From Nematostella vectensis (lineage: Eukaryota > Cnidaria > Anthozoa > Actiniaria > Edwardsiidae): 64,000 bases of DNA. Made by a program: the position numbers and the translations under genes. Location of the stretch: NCBI RefSeq assembly GCF_932526225.1, contig NC_064048.1, positions 10,348,188 through 10,412,187 on the forward strand. The letters run 5' to 3'. The notes beneath the pieces were generated by a model. The model saw nothing but the letters and a program-made list of their open reading frames with translations, searched no databases and was not told the origin of the DNA. Of the stretch, positions 12,465-25,484 are shown one piece after another (positions within the stretch are counted from its first letter, which is position 1; the number at the start of each line of letters is the position of its first letter).

Positions 12465-12709
12465 ATGGCGAACAGGATTAGGCAGACGTCAAGATGGGAC
12501 AGGAGTTTTAAAAAGTCTGAAACCTTCACCGTGGAAACAAGCAAAGACGTGCCTGATAAGCGGAAAGGCAAACAGATTAGAAGCGGCACGGGCGACAGGC
12601 GCGAAAACTAACCATGGCAACGGACCAAAAGCCACCATGATTTCTACTTTTCCTATGCAGGGGCTTATTTCTATGATATTATATAACTGTTTACAGTTTA
12701 TAAAGTTCA

Positions 12710-13849
12710 TACACCCTTTTTTTATATAACCTTATTTTTATAAGAACGTCCAGCCTGAGATTTTGCTAAATTTTAAGAACATGCTAAGAAAATTCTGGTG
12801 CTCTGATAGCAAAACAATTTTTGTTTTTTAGTCCTCATGCGTTTTATGCTCATAGCAACAATCTATTGCTATTAATCATTAGGGTAGTTCTCTCCCTAAT
12901 AATTCATTGGTATTATGTTCTTATATACACTAAAATTTAAGAATACCGTTAGGGAAGGGTCATTGGGGGTTGCTATTTTTTAGCATAGATTTGGTGGAGG
13001 GCATCAATTTTTGATATAGGGTTTAGCAGAGGGCCTTATTATTTTTTTAACATGTATTCTGAACAATTTCTGAGGCCTCCTAAAAGTCTGGAATTTCAAT
13101 TTTTCAAAATAGATTAAAAGTTAATGTGGTCCGCCTTCTCCTTGCACTTTTATGACTTCCGTTTAACTGTAGTTGAAAATCATTACCCCTAAAGTGTGGC
13201 CTCTACTATTAATATCTTTTGCAGTTTTAATTTTATTAACTTCCATCAATAAATTTACGAATTGCGATTCATGTCAAACTTTTCAGTTGGTGGTATAAAT
13301 ATATTTAAATAAGGTTTCAGTTAGGAAGGGGCTAATGCTGTTTTCTAATTATTAACAATAATGAGACTTGCATATATGTGAATAATGAGACTTGCATATG
13401 TGTCAATAATGAGACTTGCATATATGTGAATATAGACTTGCATATATGTGAATAATGAGACTTGCATATATGTGAAAATGGCAAAATTTTCACGGGGAAG
13501 CATGCGCCCAGACCCCCCAATACAATATGATTCACACCCCTGAAAAATGGGCTCAAAATCTGTTGGTGGTGTTTAAGTATCAGCTCTGCCGCCCCTTAAA
13601 TGGGCATGTCTAAGTCAGTGCCCCTCAGTTTTTGTTGTTGTTGTTCTGGGGGAGGGCCTTTATTTTTGGTCGCTTTTCGGGGGGAGGGTCGCAAATTTTT
13701 GAACAAGGGAAAAATTTCGACTTACCAGCCCTCCCCCAGATAAATAATGACCTTTTCTTTGAGAACATATTCAGCCTTAAAATGTTCCAAAAATAAGAAC
13801 GGCCCAGCCTCAACTGAAAATTAGACGTTCTTATAAAAAAAGGAGTGTA
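12710..13849. mobile_element. Non-autonomous element of the ACACTCTTT-end family, with internal insertion
   Basis: Left end (acaccctttttttatataa, then a segment with agcctgagattttg and aaattttaagaacatg) and right end (cagcctcaactgaaaattag, then cttataaaaaaaggagtgta) match the two ends of the shorter element at 34111-34439 and of the elements inside each tandem unit on the right. The extra length here is internal and includes the 24-bp minisatellite at 13355-13480. No coding capacity seen. Confidence 0.65.
13355..13480. repeat. 24-bp minisatellite
   Basis: Five copies of AATAATGAGACTTGCATATA plus TGTG, one shortened by a 2-base internal loss. Lies inside the 12710-13849 element. Confidence 0.85.
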
Positions 13850-14198
13850 TTTCATGAATTACGTTCACAACACATGTCAACTAGAAGGCATTTTGAATAC
13901 TGTCCTTTTGTTATTAACTGGTTGACTTACCGACCGACAGACAGACTGACAAATGGTAAAAAGAACTTGAATAACCAATAAATAATTGATATTTGGACAT
14001 TTTAAGTGAGGAAAAACATTCTCGTTTGATTATTTCCACTTAGTTATCAAAAACAAGTCCCCTGCATTTGTCAAAACGGCTAGTGAAGGGCGTATTTTTT
14101 TTTCTTTGATCCCCTTTTTAGAGAAAAATAAAACATTCGCAACATTACGATAAATCTACGGATCCTTTAGGCTATAAATACAAATACTCCTATTTCAC

Positions 14199-14423
14199 AA
14201 AGGTTGTCAGTGCAAATGGCGAATGGCACATGGTAAATGGCTTATTACTTATTATTCGTAAAATTAAAGGTGTTAAATAAAGTCCAGCAATATCAGAGCC
14301 AAGATTTAGTAACCTTTAATGGAATTGTTATGATTTATCCATATTCTTCGAGAGGCATGGTTACTTTCGGTCGTAGAACTGCCATTTGCCAATCGCCATT
14401 TGCCATTGGCACTGACAACCTTT
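14199..14423. mobile_element. MITE with AAAGGTTGTCAGTGC ends
   Basis: Inverted ends AAAGGTTGTCAGTGC (from 14199) and the complement GGCACTGACAACCTTT (to 14423), with further inner complementarity in stretches of (AATGGC)n type. 225 bp, non-coding. Target duplication not clear. Confidence 0.75.
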
Positions 14424-16647
14424 ATTGAAGTAGTTGTATACAGATATACATATTTTAGTGGATGTCTTTCACTAAGCGCTAAAACAGTGCTCAGCTTGAC
14501 AGGAGCCTTCGGTACAATCACCAGAATAAGACTCAGTGCATTCGATGCAGTTTAAGACACTTGTATTAATATTGTATGTATGTCAATTTGTGAATCTATG
14601 TATGTACGTATGCCATGGAGTGAATCTATTAAGTGGGGTTACAAAACAGATCCAATGCAGTGAGTATTATTGAGTGATTGCATATACATTTATATTATAC
14701 ATTCCCCTTTCTCTTAAGACACAAGCAAAACTTACCTTACAAATTTCAGTTCAAAAAATGTATTTTTGAGCCTGCAAAACAACCAAACTATGTCAATTCC
14801 ATAGCTTCCCAATGTTGACTTCCTTTAACATATAGCCCCTAGTTTAGTCTGATCTTTTAAGCGTTGAAGTGAGAGCTAGCAGGGGGCGTGGTAACGTTAA
14901 TTGCGGTTGTTAGTAAGCATTAACCCCTCCCTCTTTTTTCCTTTAGTTGTCAATCAAATGTGTCGAGTAGGCGTGGTTGTATCGAGGTGATGTTTCTAAA
15001 GTCGCCTTTCCATTCTCTGTACAGCATTTTCACGGATAAAAATCTTTCAACCTTAGAAATGAGGACTTAAATTATTAATGATAGTTCAACAAGCAGTTCT
15101 GATATAGCCAAAGGGTTAGATATAAGTGTACAAAGTTAAAGATTTTCGATCTAATTACGGCAAAGGTAATAACCCCAGCATATGAATACATTACGGCGGT
15201 TGTCAATGTTGTTCGAACTCGCCTACAACTCGCAACAGCTGCATCTCCTTCTGGCTTCCATCATTTAAACTCCTTGAAGTGTATTCATTGGCCAGCATTT
15301 AAAGCTGTTGCCAATCACGCCAACTATGTGCAAGGTACTGACCAATCAACAAGCAACAATGTAATTCCGTTAGTTTGGATGATGCAAGCCGTAGAAAGTT
15401 CGCATGATATATTAAAAATCGCGGTAAAATGACTGGAGCACACAGAGGGCTAGGTCACTTTTCTTTCCTCGCTGAAAAGCTCATTTGAAAAATCACAGAT
15501 AAATTATGCAATACAAGATAATGAAAACACCCAAACTTAAAAGCGCTTTTTTTCCTTCACTTTTTCGTTTGTTTGTTCAACTTTGAAGTTTGAGTAACTT
15601 CGTATTTGTACCCACTTCCTCTGGATGTAGTAAACGATGTGATTTTCCGGTGAAAAAATCCGTGCGTGTTTCGTGTTGGGTATTGGCAGAGCAATCATCA
15701 TATTTGTTAAGATTGATGCATTTTATCGACCGCGGTCTGCCTTTTTGTACTTGAAGGTACTTGAGGCTCGGCTATTAGTGGTATAACTTGGTGGTACATA
15801 AAAACAAAAAATAAACTAAATAATATTTGTGTTTGATCTTCAAGATCTTCTCGACTGTTTTCATATTCCAAATTGTCGAAGAGATTGGTCTGAAACTATT
15901 CGGAAAGCGATTTAATTATTTTCCGATATTCTGATAATTTGTGCGGTTAAAGCAATTAGGCGTGCCGAATGAAAGGAAATGAACGCATCAATCAAGGTAT
16001 ATTGGAACTTATTAACAGGAACTTTGAGACCTGATAGAAAAGAAGATCAAAATCAGGGTCATAAAAACCTTTTCTATGGTGTTGATCTTTAGCCTGATAG
16101 ATTGATGTTATTCGATGTTTTGTTTTCGCGAAAAAGGAACGGAGAGGGCGGTATCGGTTTAATAGCAGGTGTTGTAATGATCGCTTCGGTTAACAGGTAA
16201 TGACAGCCCAAAACAGCAAACCTCAAAATCATAAACAGCGTTTCTTAACCGTTTTTTTCACGAGAGAGTGGTAACAGGGTCATTGAGCCCGTCGCCTGCT
16301 TGGCAGAATTATTCTAAAAGCCCCATTAAAGGGCTTATTAGATTTGTTGTGGGAGGTAGCGGGTTGATTAGCTTTTATTGAAGAGCGCAATTTATAGAGA
16401 GTGAAGCATATTTCAGAAGAGCTTTTTTCCTGTTTTGAACTATCGCTGCACCCTACAAAAGCCTTTGATGCTATAGACAATGGTGTTCTCTTTAAAAGAA
16501 CCTTTTATATACGTACTTTTTATATTTTTTGTGCTTTCTAGTGTTAGGTGGTGGGGGGGGTGTCTAACAAGAGAAGCCGGAGGGTGAAGTCTTGTACAGC
16601 CAAGCAAACTTAAGGAAACCTACCGAAGAATTCTTAAAGCGACAAGG
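14424..16647. other. Intergenic, nothing recognised
   Basis: AT-rich sequence with scattered CCAAT and short A/T runs. No coding region, RNA gene or repeat family could be supported. Confidence 0.4.
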
Positions 16648-16860
16648 TGTAGTTCCAGATAATATCCATACCCCCCCCCCCCCCCCCCCAATTGAGGGGG
16701 TCGGAGGTATGACCCCACCCCCTCTTGAATTTCCAAACGCCTGGAAAAAATAAATAAAGGGAAAAAGTGCATTTTACTCCAGCTCCCCTCTGGAAATTCC
16801 TGGGCGTTTAATTTCCAATCAGCTCAATGGGGGAGGTATGGATATTTTCTGGGACTACAC
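16648..16860. mobile_element. MITE with GTGTAGTTCC ends and a poly-C tract
   Basis: Left end GTGTAGTTCCAGATAATATC (16648 on) is complementary to the right end (gatattttctgggactacac, ending 16860). The second arm of the stem is AATATCCATACC / GGTATGGATATT. An 18-20 base C-tract follows the left arm. No reading frame, no clear target duplication. Confidence 0.75.
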
Positions 16861-19800
16861 AATCATGGTTTTGATAAAAAAAGTCATATCTCCACGCGAA
16901 AGTATATTTTGCGTCATCTTGGACTAGTAAGAACAATGTAGAGTCGCTGGTTACTATCAGACTACCCCCTTGTGTCTTTATAAAAAGTCAGCAGTGAACG
17001 CAGCGCGCCGGAAAGACTAGATATTCGGAAATACTCCCAAGTTCTAGCCGGTTCGGCGACGTTATTAAAAGTCTAGCATCGTTCCTCTAAAAACACTCAA
17101 ACAAAGGGAGAAACAATAAATCTCTCAGAAAACTTAATATCTTCACTTTCTATCTTTATTTGGGTATAATCTATCACATATCAGGCATCTTTAATTTGTA
17201 TCTTGGCGAAAAGGACGGTAATTCTTACTTGGCAAATGATCCGTGTGTGGGCAGAGTGCGCGCGCATCCCCCCTTGGCAGCTAAAAAGTGGGTCATTTCT
17301 TATTTTAAGGGCCGCAGTCAAAATTATACCTATAACCCCCCCTCCCCCCAGCAAATCCTGATATGCATCGTCATAAAGGCATTGTAAATGAACTGCTTTT
17401 TAAACATTTAGTTATAATGAAGTACTTGTTTATTCATATTTTATACATCTTTGAAAAACTAAGTAATAATTCATTGCTGGTTGTTATGTGGCTTCCATCC
17501 CCTTGAGTATGTCGACAAGATTGTGGAAATTATCCAAACCCAACAATTTTTTTCTCCAGCAATTAAAAAGCAAAATACGTATTGAACATCTACGACTGCG
17601 TACCCTCCTCTCCTACCCTCCCCTCCGCATCTCACCCTCCCCTCCCCTCGAGCCGAGTCTCCCAAGCATATCAAGAAAATTTAGCCAAAAATAGTCGTTT
17701 TTGCCAAACGCGGTCACTTCCATATAAGGAAACTAATATATTCCTAACAAGTGACTGTGATCATTTTTGGTCGATGGAGAAAGTATCTGAAAAGAAACTA
17801 AGATTCCTCGGTACCAGTCCCTCAAAACGACAACGTTTTCTTCATATGAAAAGACGATTGACCGCGCGACTTTTATAAATCGCGTTTACAGAAAGGCCAT
17901 TCAGAAAGGTTCATTTTACAGAGAACCACGGAAACATGTGGAATATCATTAGACAATTTGACGATATGCAATGACATATATTCGACATATATACACATAC
18001 GATGAATGAACAGGATATCGTAAAATAAAATTTACTAGGTTTAGATGTCACTATTTGGGTATAACTAGAAATCTACAGACAAGCTGTCGAAAAAACTATA
18101 GGTGGTATGAATAGAAATCTACAGACAAGCTGTAGCAAAACAGGGGGTATAACTAGAAAATATTTAGACATACTGTACAAAAAAGATGGCCTGAGTATGC
18201 CAAACAAAGGAAAACTAAGTAGTGTTGCTGACCATCCGAGCATTAGTCCTTCGGCGGATCATTTAAAGGTTTTTATTTGTTCCGACGATGGGTAATTGCT
18301 CAAAACGTCAGCAAGAGACTGAAAAGATACCACTTCAACCTTTTTCCCACGTCACGAGCAGTCTCATCCCTCTAGGAGATGTGTTCAAGAGGTCTCGAAA
18401 TCGTGGGGAAAATATTTCGGAAAAAGGCTGTGAAATATAAAGGTTACCTAGCAAAGTACCAAGTGCGAAAAAGCTTCCATTTCCATCGGCTGATTTTAAG
18501 GTAGCCACTGCTATAATTTAGACTGGATTTGCTAAAAGATCAAACTTTGTTTAGATTGTTTTTTTCGGGATTTTAACACATTGTGTGCCTTCCAAAACAA
18601 TAACAAAGTTGTGGCTGCTTGACAAGGTCTCTTTAAAGCAATGGCAACCAAGTGCTGTTGTAGTGATAGATAATTACAGGTGGCTGCTGGAGATGTTATG
18701 TTTTTTTTTTTTTTTAACTCAAAACCTAACCTAACCCAGGGGTTTGAGACTAGGACCCTTTTGAGCAAAATCTTTAGGCCATCGCATTAAGAAATTACGG
18801 TTGGCGCTGTCTTGTCCCAAATGCATTTTTTGTTTCGTGTTCATCTTGTTTGTAAGTTCTTGACATCTTTCGCAATGGCGAACCAGAGGTTCTTCCTTTG
18901 GTTTAATAGAACTATTAAAGGAAATATTAAATGCAGAGAATACAAGGCAAGAAAGATTTGGGTACCACCCTTCGAAATATTCTGGGTCCACCTCTATCAA
19001 TTCTTGTTTATGCTGTTTGTTTTGTGTTTGTGGCCGTACTAACCTGTGCGCAGTTTTGCGTCACCGCCGAGTCTGCTTAATCCCAAGAGCTTCGTATCAT
19101 CGCGACATCTCTGAGCGTCTTCTCCCTAATAAACGAACCCTGTTCAACTTATATTTAAAACCATCTGTTTATTTTGAGGTTTTGAATTTGACAGCTCTGC
19201 TCTGCCGCAACCAGTCACGAACTCTGTCTTAACCCAAATATTTATAAGGGCTACGTGACATATTTGGCCTTCGCCAATTCTCATATTTGGTCTTCGCCCA
19301 AAGTTATCCAAAAATCACGTAAAGATTAAGGCTTAGTCTTTCTTCTCCATTCCAAGCTAGTTTTCAATTTAAGTCAGAACAGATTATATGCGTGTGTTTG
19401 TATACACCTATATCATATAAGGTTGCACTCAGAGAATCCATCGTTGCCTGCAGTGCTTCATGGGTATCAAATAAATAAAACGAAAAAACCTAAATAGAAA
19501 CAAACATTGATATGCAAAGCTACAACCTTCTTGTTTTTGTGCTTGTAAATATTTTCTGTTTTTGATTCAGATGTGATATTTATTAACTTATGAAATTAGA
19601 TAAAAACAATAGCGAAAGGGTGTTAGGCGATGAACACTGTTGAGTCGCTTACTGTCGCGTGTCACACTGTAAACAGCTGCACAAATATTAATTTCACGAA
19701 AGTCGACTATTTTTTATTTAAAATTCCGTTTTATTGTGTTAAAAAAACTTATTCATAAAAGTGTTTTTTCTCACTATTTTGCTTTATGAAGTGACTGCTC

Positions 19801-21503
19801 TTGTTTTTAATGGTGGGAATGCACCTTGAGCAAAGATAGAAGCAAATTCAATGATTACTCCGTGTTTGGGTCGAATTGAGGGTTATATCCATATCCAAAA
19901 AATTCGCGTATACTGAATTTCGCTTAGAAAACAACTTTGCTTCTAATCTCGGTTTAGTTTCTTTTTATACAGTTTTTGTGTGTACAAATGATAAGAGGCG
20001 TATTTAACTATTTAATGCTAACGATAATATCTGGAATATTGTTCACTCACTGTATTTTACTCTATAAATTGACCACCTCTATACTATCAGCCATTTTACG
20101 GTCACAAATATTATCTTTATTTGTACTTAACACCTCTATTAAGCGACCGGAAAGTGATAAGGAAGCGCCAAGCGACCTTTGGTGGTATTTTGGCAAGAAA
20201 TAAAAATATGTTTGCTGAAATAAGACAACATCCTTGTTCAGTTGGTTGTGAAACACGCTCCAAGGTAATTAGCGTAATTGGACTTTGCTGACGGTATTTG
20301 TTGTGGACATACCAATCTTTACGCTCATAAAAATCTCAAATAAGTTTTGATAAAAAGAGGGGAGGTAAGACCAGGTACTAGTCAAATGAGAAGGGGAAAG
20401 TTCTAGGTGTTCTTTTCTATGATTGACATTGTCAAATGTACTAATGCTAGTTATATTCAACCCTCCCCCCCCACCCCCACCCCCCCGCCCTCGGGAAAAG
20501 TAATTGACCGTCCTGGGGGAGAACTAAAAACTTCGAGACACAAAGTTAAAAACGCGCACAAAAAATAATCTTAGTTGCTGTTTTTTTATTTAAACGGTTT
20601 ACAAAAGTTCATTCAATTCATCTCGTTTTTAAAGTATTTGTCTTGTATTTGTACTGCATTCATTACGTTTCTAAATCATTGGTTTTGTATTCATGTGTTT
20701 CTTTCACTATTTCAAGTTTTAATTTTCGTTTTTTTTCCACTATCACTAGAGTTGTGCTGCGTATTCAAGAAAGGGTAATTTTTTCGGTGGCTGTGACAAT
20801 ATATGAAGATCTGTCTTACCTTTAGGCAGAGGAGAGTGTGAACATTATCTGCAATAGAAGGACATGTCACTCAAACGAAGACAAAAAGACAGTTCGATCT
20901 CAGTTTCGAGAGCACGTTCTGCCTGACACATCCCTTGATATGTGTATTATTCAGCAAACATGCTATTTTAAGCGCTTTCGTATGCATTTTATTCATAAAT
21001 ATGCTATTCTTGGGACGTTTGTATGTATTTAATTTAAAGACCATGAATGAAGGTGCTTTACTATGTTAAATACAACTTATATGTTAAAAAAAAATGCACC
21101 TTGCGGAGGCGCGTGACATGTCTGTGGAGTGCGGTATTTCGGTTTTGCTGCGCACGAGACAGCCTGCCAAACTCAAGATGATTGAATTGATCCGAAAAGA
21201 AACACGATATTTTGCGAAAGTCACGAATATTCCACATTGGCAAGAGGTCCACGGATTATATGCATTTGCGGCAAAAAAAAAATAAATAAAATTTAACATT
21301 TAACCTTAATAAGGGCATTATAAAAATAAATCATATTATATGGAAGTTATGTTATCCTTCTAATCTTGTGGTAAACCCCCTGACAAACACACTGTAGGCA
21401 TTTTGTGTTTTTAGTTTTGTTGTTGTAGTTGCTGCTGTTGTTCTTGTTTTTGTTTTTGTTTTTTTTTGTTTTTAATGTTGCTATTGTTAGCGTTGTTGTC
21501 GCT
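16861..21503. other. Intergenic, no supported gene
   Basis: About 4.6 kb without a gene I can support. It contains two inverted copies of the palindromic unit seen at 1620-2115 (18060-18160), C-rich tracts near 17338 and 20462, and at 21091-21294 a short segment ending in an A-rich tail (aaaaaaaaaataaataaa), as retroposed sequences do. The last ~100 bp (21415-21503) is a GTT/GCT-rich microsatellite that forms the left flank of the 21504-25598 element. Confidence 0.4.
18060..18160. repeat. Isolated inverted copies of the CTACAG...CTGTAG unit
   Basis: Two adjacent copies containing CTACAGACAAGCTGT and flanking tataactagaaat, i.e. the reverse complement of the unit tandemly repeated at 1620-2115. 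This shows that the unit is dispersed, not only a local satellite. Confidence 0.75.
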
Positions 21504-22025
21504 CATATCAAACTTTTGGTGTTATTCAAACTCGCTCGGCCGCTTTTTTAGAGACTGAGACTAGGAGCTGTGTAACCTGGCAAATTACAAATGGGTTTTC
21601 TCTGAGCTATCCAAGATGGCGGACGAAGAGCGATTATTTTTGGAAAACAGGGCTATTTAACCTGAGATTTCTGCTTATAGAAGCGAAAAATACCTATTTT
21701 TCTCATCAAATACCCCTGTAGGGGCTAGATCTTTCTTCTGCCAGCCTAACTTGTGGAAAAAAGCCCTCGTAGGTATTTTAATCGACTACGTCCTTGTGTG
21801 ATCCTGATGCTGAAGAGTACAGAAACACCCGAAGGACGAGAAGCTAAGTATTCCTTTCTAATATTTCCGTTTTTTGTTTGTATAATTTTGGCGCAATTCT
21901 TATCTAGATAATCTTCACGGGTTGTTTTTTGGGGATCATCTTGCAGAATCTCGGTAAACTTAGGCGGGAAGAGGTTCAAAAGTTTAGTCGTCTCGTTTGC
22001 TTGTTCATGATAGATATCTACTAAA

Positions 22026-24400
22026 ATGATGGTGCAAGGGTATTTGACAAATTTTTCACAAGGTCCTCCATTGAAAAAACAAAGATTGGCTTACATGCTA
22101 CCTCAAGTCCGTGAAATCGGGCTGTGTGATTCTCGGGACTCGAGAATCGGAGAGCTCGAGAATCAGCTGTCAGAGCTAAAACATCGACTCGCTGATGTTG
22201 TCAAAGAGAGAGATGGCATGAGAAAGGAGCTAGGCAAGGAAAAAAGCCCTTTCTTCAGCCGAGAAAGCCTTTTTGTGACCTTGAGCCAAAAGCTCAATTT
22301 CACAAAAAGTCAGAGATTAAAAAATGGCTTGAGAAGCAATTTGAGAAGCTTCCAACAGATTGGAAAGTTGTTGAGGTTTGTTTAGAATTTTTGTACACAT
22401 GGAAACAACCTAAATTTACCAATTCTGTTATAATGGCATTTGTTTATCATAAAATGTTTCCTTATCTCTAGGTTCAACTTGAAGTTGGTCAGTTTTGCCC
22501 TACATTTCAATGTTTCCTTATCTCTAGGTTCAACTTGAAGTTGGTATGGTCAGTTTTGCCCTACATTTCAATGAGAGGGTTGAGCCTGAGGAGATTGACC
22601 ATAAAAAGATCCAAAGAGCTCTCAAGGTAGGTATTATAGAAGTACATGTACAGTACTGTAGGTTTCTTATTTTTTCTATATTTAGATTATTTTTATAATC
22701 TCAGGCCAAAGATGATGGTGATGTTTCTGACTCAGCATACCATGAGCTAAAGATGGTAGCTGGGTCCAGCTTGCCATCACTGTATGGGATACAGAAAGAG
22801 AGAAAAGCTCAAAATGCAATCATTCCTATTACAGAATTTGAAGGGGTTAGTCTGTTGATAGTCTTAATTCTGATTTGCTTTGTGCACAGCACATTTTGCA
22901 TCCTTTAAAACAAGCAAATACTGTACAAACCCAATAATTCATTAAACAAAGTTTCTCCTTTCAGAATGCAAAAGGATGTTCAAGATCCATCAAGGACATT
23001 CTAAGTTATAGTTCAGATGTCATTGGAAATGCAGGGGGCAATGTTATAACCCTTCGGTTTTCTGGTGATGGTAGAAAAACCACCAAAAAACTCGGGAGTG
23101 TTATGACAACCTTCTGCTTTCCAGCAGAAAACTCTGTTAAAAGAAGCCCAGAAAGGGAATACTGTATATCTATATATGATGGTGAGTTGGTTGCAGCTAA
23201 TTTATTGCAGCTGTAAGTGAGAACAAATCTTCCTAATGATATAGTCAACTAAAGCCATATATCTGTGAACACTTTTTATTATAGGCAAGGAGTCATATGA
23301 CATCCTAAAGGCGACCTTGAGAGGGGTTTTTGATGAGATGAAGGCCCTAGGGAGAACTGGCATTCTTGTTAATGGCCTTGAATACACTATTGATTGGTAG
23401 GTTTCATTTTTTTTGCAACCAATAATCTTATGATCTGGCATTAAACAGGACATATGTAACTTTTATCCCTTTTTTAAGGGTGATGGAGGAATGTAGGAAG
23501 TTCCATCTGAGGTCGACAGGCACCAAGGACTTCCTACGTGCCACACTCAAGGATCATCTTGACCGCAACAACATAGTGTTTGAGGTATGATTTTTATTTT
23601 CATTATAAAAAAGACCAGCACACCCAGGATACTACTGTGTATAAAGCTAATTTAACAATTGCTTTGTGTTTTGTAGCCATCGTCCACTCCCACTTGTGAG
23701 AAAACAGTTCTTAGCATATCAGAGCTGACACAAGTGTGGAAAAGTTTGATGGTCCTCACTGATGCTCTTGGGGCAAATCCTGGAGATGAAGCATATCTTC
23801 GAGCAGATGCTTTTCAAGAAAAGGCCCGCCAATGGGGAACCAAATTTAGAAAAGCCACGTTTGATGAGGTAATTCTACATCCCTGTGGTTAGTTGAACTG
23901 GCAGGACACAAGCCTCATTTGATCATATGTCACTGAAAAAATAAAATCAGTAGATATATTATTTTAATTGTGCTTTCTTTTATCTCTCCACAGGATGTAA
24001 TTCCATATATACATGGTAAGATTAAAATGAGATTCCTTAATTGACTTGGGATCTCCGAGACCAAGTAATTTTATGCATTTTTTTCTCTACAGTTCTTGTT
24101 TATCATGTCCCCCAATTTTTGGAGATTCATGGCACGATCCACCAGTTCAATTGCCAGACAGTGGAAAAGAAAAACCACATGCAGAACAAGACATTCCACA
24201 GGGGTAGCCAGAAAGGGGGGAAAAATAGCAACTACACTGTACAGGTAATTCCAAGTGAAAAAAACGTCATGTTATCTAGACTAATCGCTTGCTACAACTG
24301 TGTATTTTTATCTCTATAGATCATGGAGAGGGAAAACAGAAAACTGTTCAGTAGGGAAAATAATTTGGAAAGGGTCAAGAGAAAATATCAAAAGCAGTGA
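22026..24400 (+). CDS. Ten-exon transposase-like protein (probable frameshifts in exon 1)
   Basis: Exons: 22026-22375, 22528-22626, 22705-22845, 22965-23181, 23285-23396, 23479-23584, 23677-23868, 23994-24015, 24093-24244, 24320-24400; all junctions GT-AG and in phase, about 489 residues. The N-terminus has a Pro/Lys segment, then a coiled coil (about residues 38-90). Exon 4 contains SGDGRKTTKKLGSVM, and exon 9 has HVPQFLEIHG, then VEKKNHMQNKTFHR, the kind of Glu-x-x-Asn helix that closes many RNase-H-fold transposases. I recall similar cnidarian proteins that carry GDxK and a CxxC in the middle; those are not visible here. Exon 1 reads well only if one A is dropped near 22240 and one T near 22270, so this is either a damaged gene or has sequence errors. 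Partner: the convergent chromodomain gene in the same element. Transposase function is inferred. Confidence 0.65.
22454..22572 (+). repeat. Tandem duplication of a 3' splice site
   Basis: Two direct copies (starting at 22454 and 22510) of a ~56-60 bp stretch containing ccttatctctag, the acceptor, and the first ~40 bases of exon 2. The second copy has five extra bases (tatgg) and keeps the reading frame; the first does not. Exon 2 is therefore placed at the second acceptor. Confidence 0.85.
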
Positions 24401-24836
24401 AGACAAAGAAAAAATGTATTTATTTATTTATTATATTTTTGGTGCTATTTATTACTGTTGTAAATATCACTATTTATAACTTGTATAACTATTTGTACCC
24501 ACATTATTATATAAAGGCATTAAAACCATCAAAACAATCTGTATCATTCCCTGGATCTAAATTCCCCCTCTTTATTTTCGACTGGAAATACAGTGAAATC
24601 GGTTGAAACAGATGTCAACAATTAGTTTATATAGAGAGATTTTAACTTACCGAGCCATAGTTGTGAAGCATATTCCGTCTACGCCGTACGAAGCTGATCT
24701 CCAAAAAGCTCAGCGGGGGATACTTGCGCTCTAGCGGTCGACACATACTAGGCCTTTCTTCCTCTGACCCATATTCAGAGATGTAAGTACAACGGGGGCA
24801 CGAACTATGATCATAATTAATCCTTAGCTCGTATCC
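24401..24836. other. Spacer between convergent transposon genes
   Basis: AT-rich 3' region shared by the two convergent genes, with TTTATT runs near 24418 that can serve as poly(A) signals on the minus strand. No gene. Confidence 0.4.
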
Positions 24837-25484
24837 TCATGATATCCACATCTTCGAAGATGAGTCAACTTCACATATTGTACTCGAATCTGGCAGTTGC
24901 CGAGCCATAAACTCCGTACCAATAACGGTGCCAAACTCGACAGCAGTGCACGGGAACCGAATATTACGGGTCCCTGAAAAATCCAGCTTTCGTGAGGTAG
25001 CAAAAGAAAATGTCCCTTTACCAAACAAAGCGGAAAAACCCCCCTTTGAAAGTGGGACTTTCACTTGTACTCTCCGAATGAGTCCCGTGTCATTCTCGGG
25101 TGTACGAAATTGGAGCTCATCGAACAGTGCATGTCGAATCAGCCACAATTCCTTATCCTCGGAGCAAAGAATGGGAAGCTTTTCTCTTGCTACCTCACTA
25201 CTGTCGGGGTTCCCAGCATTCACGGCTAAATAGCATGACAACTGCGGATTCAATGAAAGAGAAACCGTAGAATTATATCTATCGCTGTAGCCTTTCCATT
25301 TCACAAAGGCATAGTCTCCCTCAACGTTTAAAACTCTCTCTATCTCCCAGACTTTTTCTTCTTCCTCTTTCTCTTCTTTCACGTACGTATCAACTGAGGA
25401 ATGGTCTAAATATTTGACCAAGCGATCCGGTTTCTTTATAATTCTTCCACTACGAGTCTTTAGAGAATCAGTGTTTGCCGCCAT
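24837..25484 (-). CDS. Chromodomain protein encoded by the transposon
   Basis: 215 residues in a single open frame from ATG at 25484 (context gccgccATG on the + strand complement) to TGA at 24837-24839. Basic N-terminus (RSGRIIKKPDRLVKYL, residues 11-26), a Glu-rich linker (37-44), then a chromodomain core: VWEIERVL (45-52) and FVKWKGYSDRYNS (60-72). The usual Trp after the Asn (NTWEP) is absent here (NSTVSL), so methyl-lysine binding may be altered. The last ~130 residues match nothing I recognise. Chromodomains are known in integrases and transposon proteins as targeting modules; its position inside the inverted ends, and relics of its first codons in the short derivatives, make it an element-encoded gene, not a host gene. 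It may help to select chromatin targets. Confidence 0.75.
   Translation of the reverse strand: MAANTDSLKTRSGRIIKKPDRLVKYLDHSSVDTYVKEEKEEEEKVWEIERVLNVEGDYAFVKWKGYSDRYNSTVSLSLNPQLSCYLAVNAGNPDSSEVAREKLPILCSEDKELWLIRHALFDELQFRTPENDTGLIRRVQVKVPLSKGGFSALFGKGTFSFATSRKLDFSGTRNIRFPCTAVEFGTVIGTEFMARQLPDSSTICEVDSSSKMWIS

Noticed and set aside
18731-19000. 89-codon minus-strand frame with fairly protein-like composition
   Set aside because: No recognisable motif, no splice sites with partners found, and an overlapping plus-strand frame of similar length; not enough to call a gene.
21612-21657. ATGGCGGACGAAGAGC start-like motif before the transposase gene
   Set aside because: Open for only about 15 codons and no donor site follows; the start at 22026 leads directly into the coiled-coil exon.
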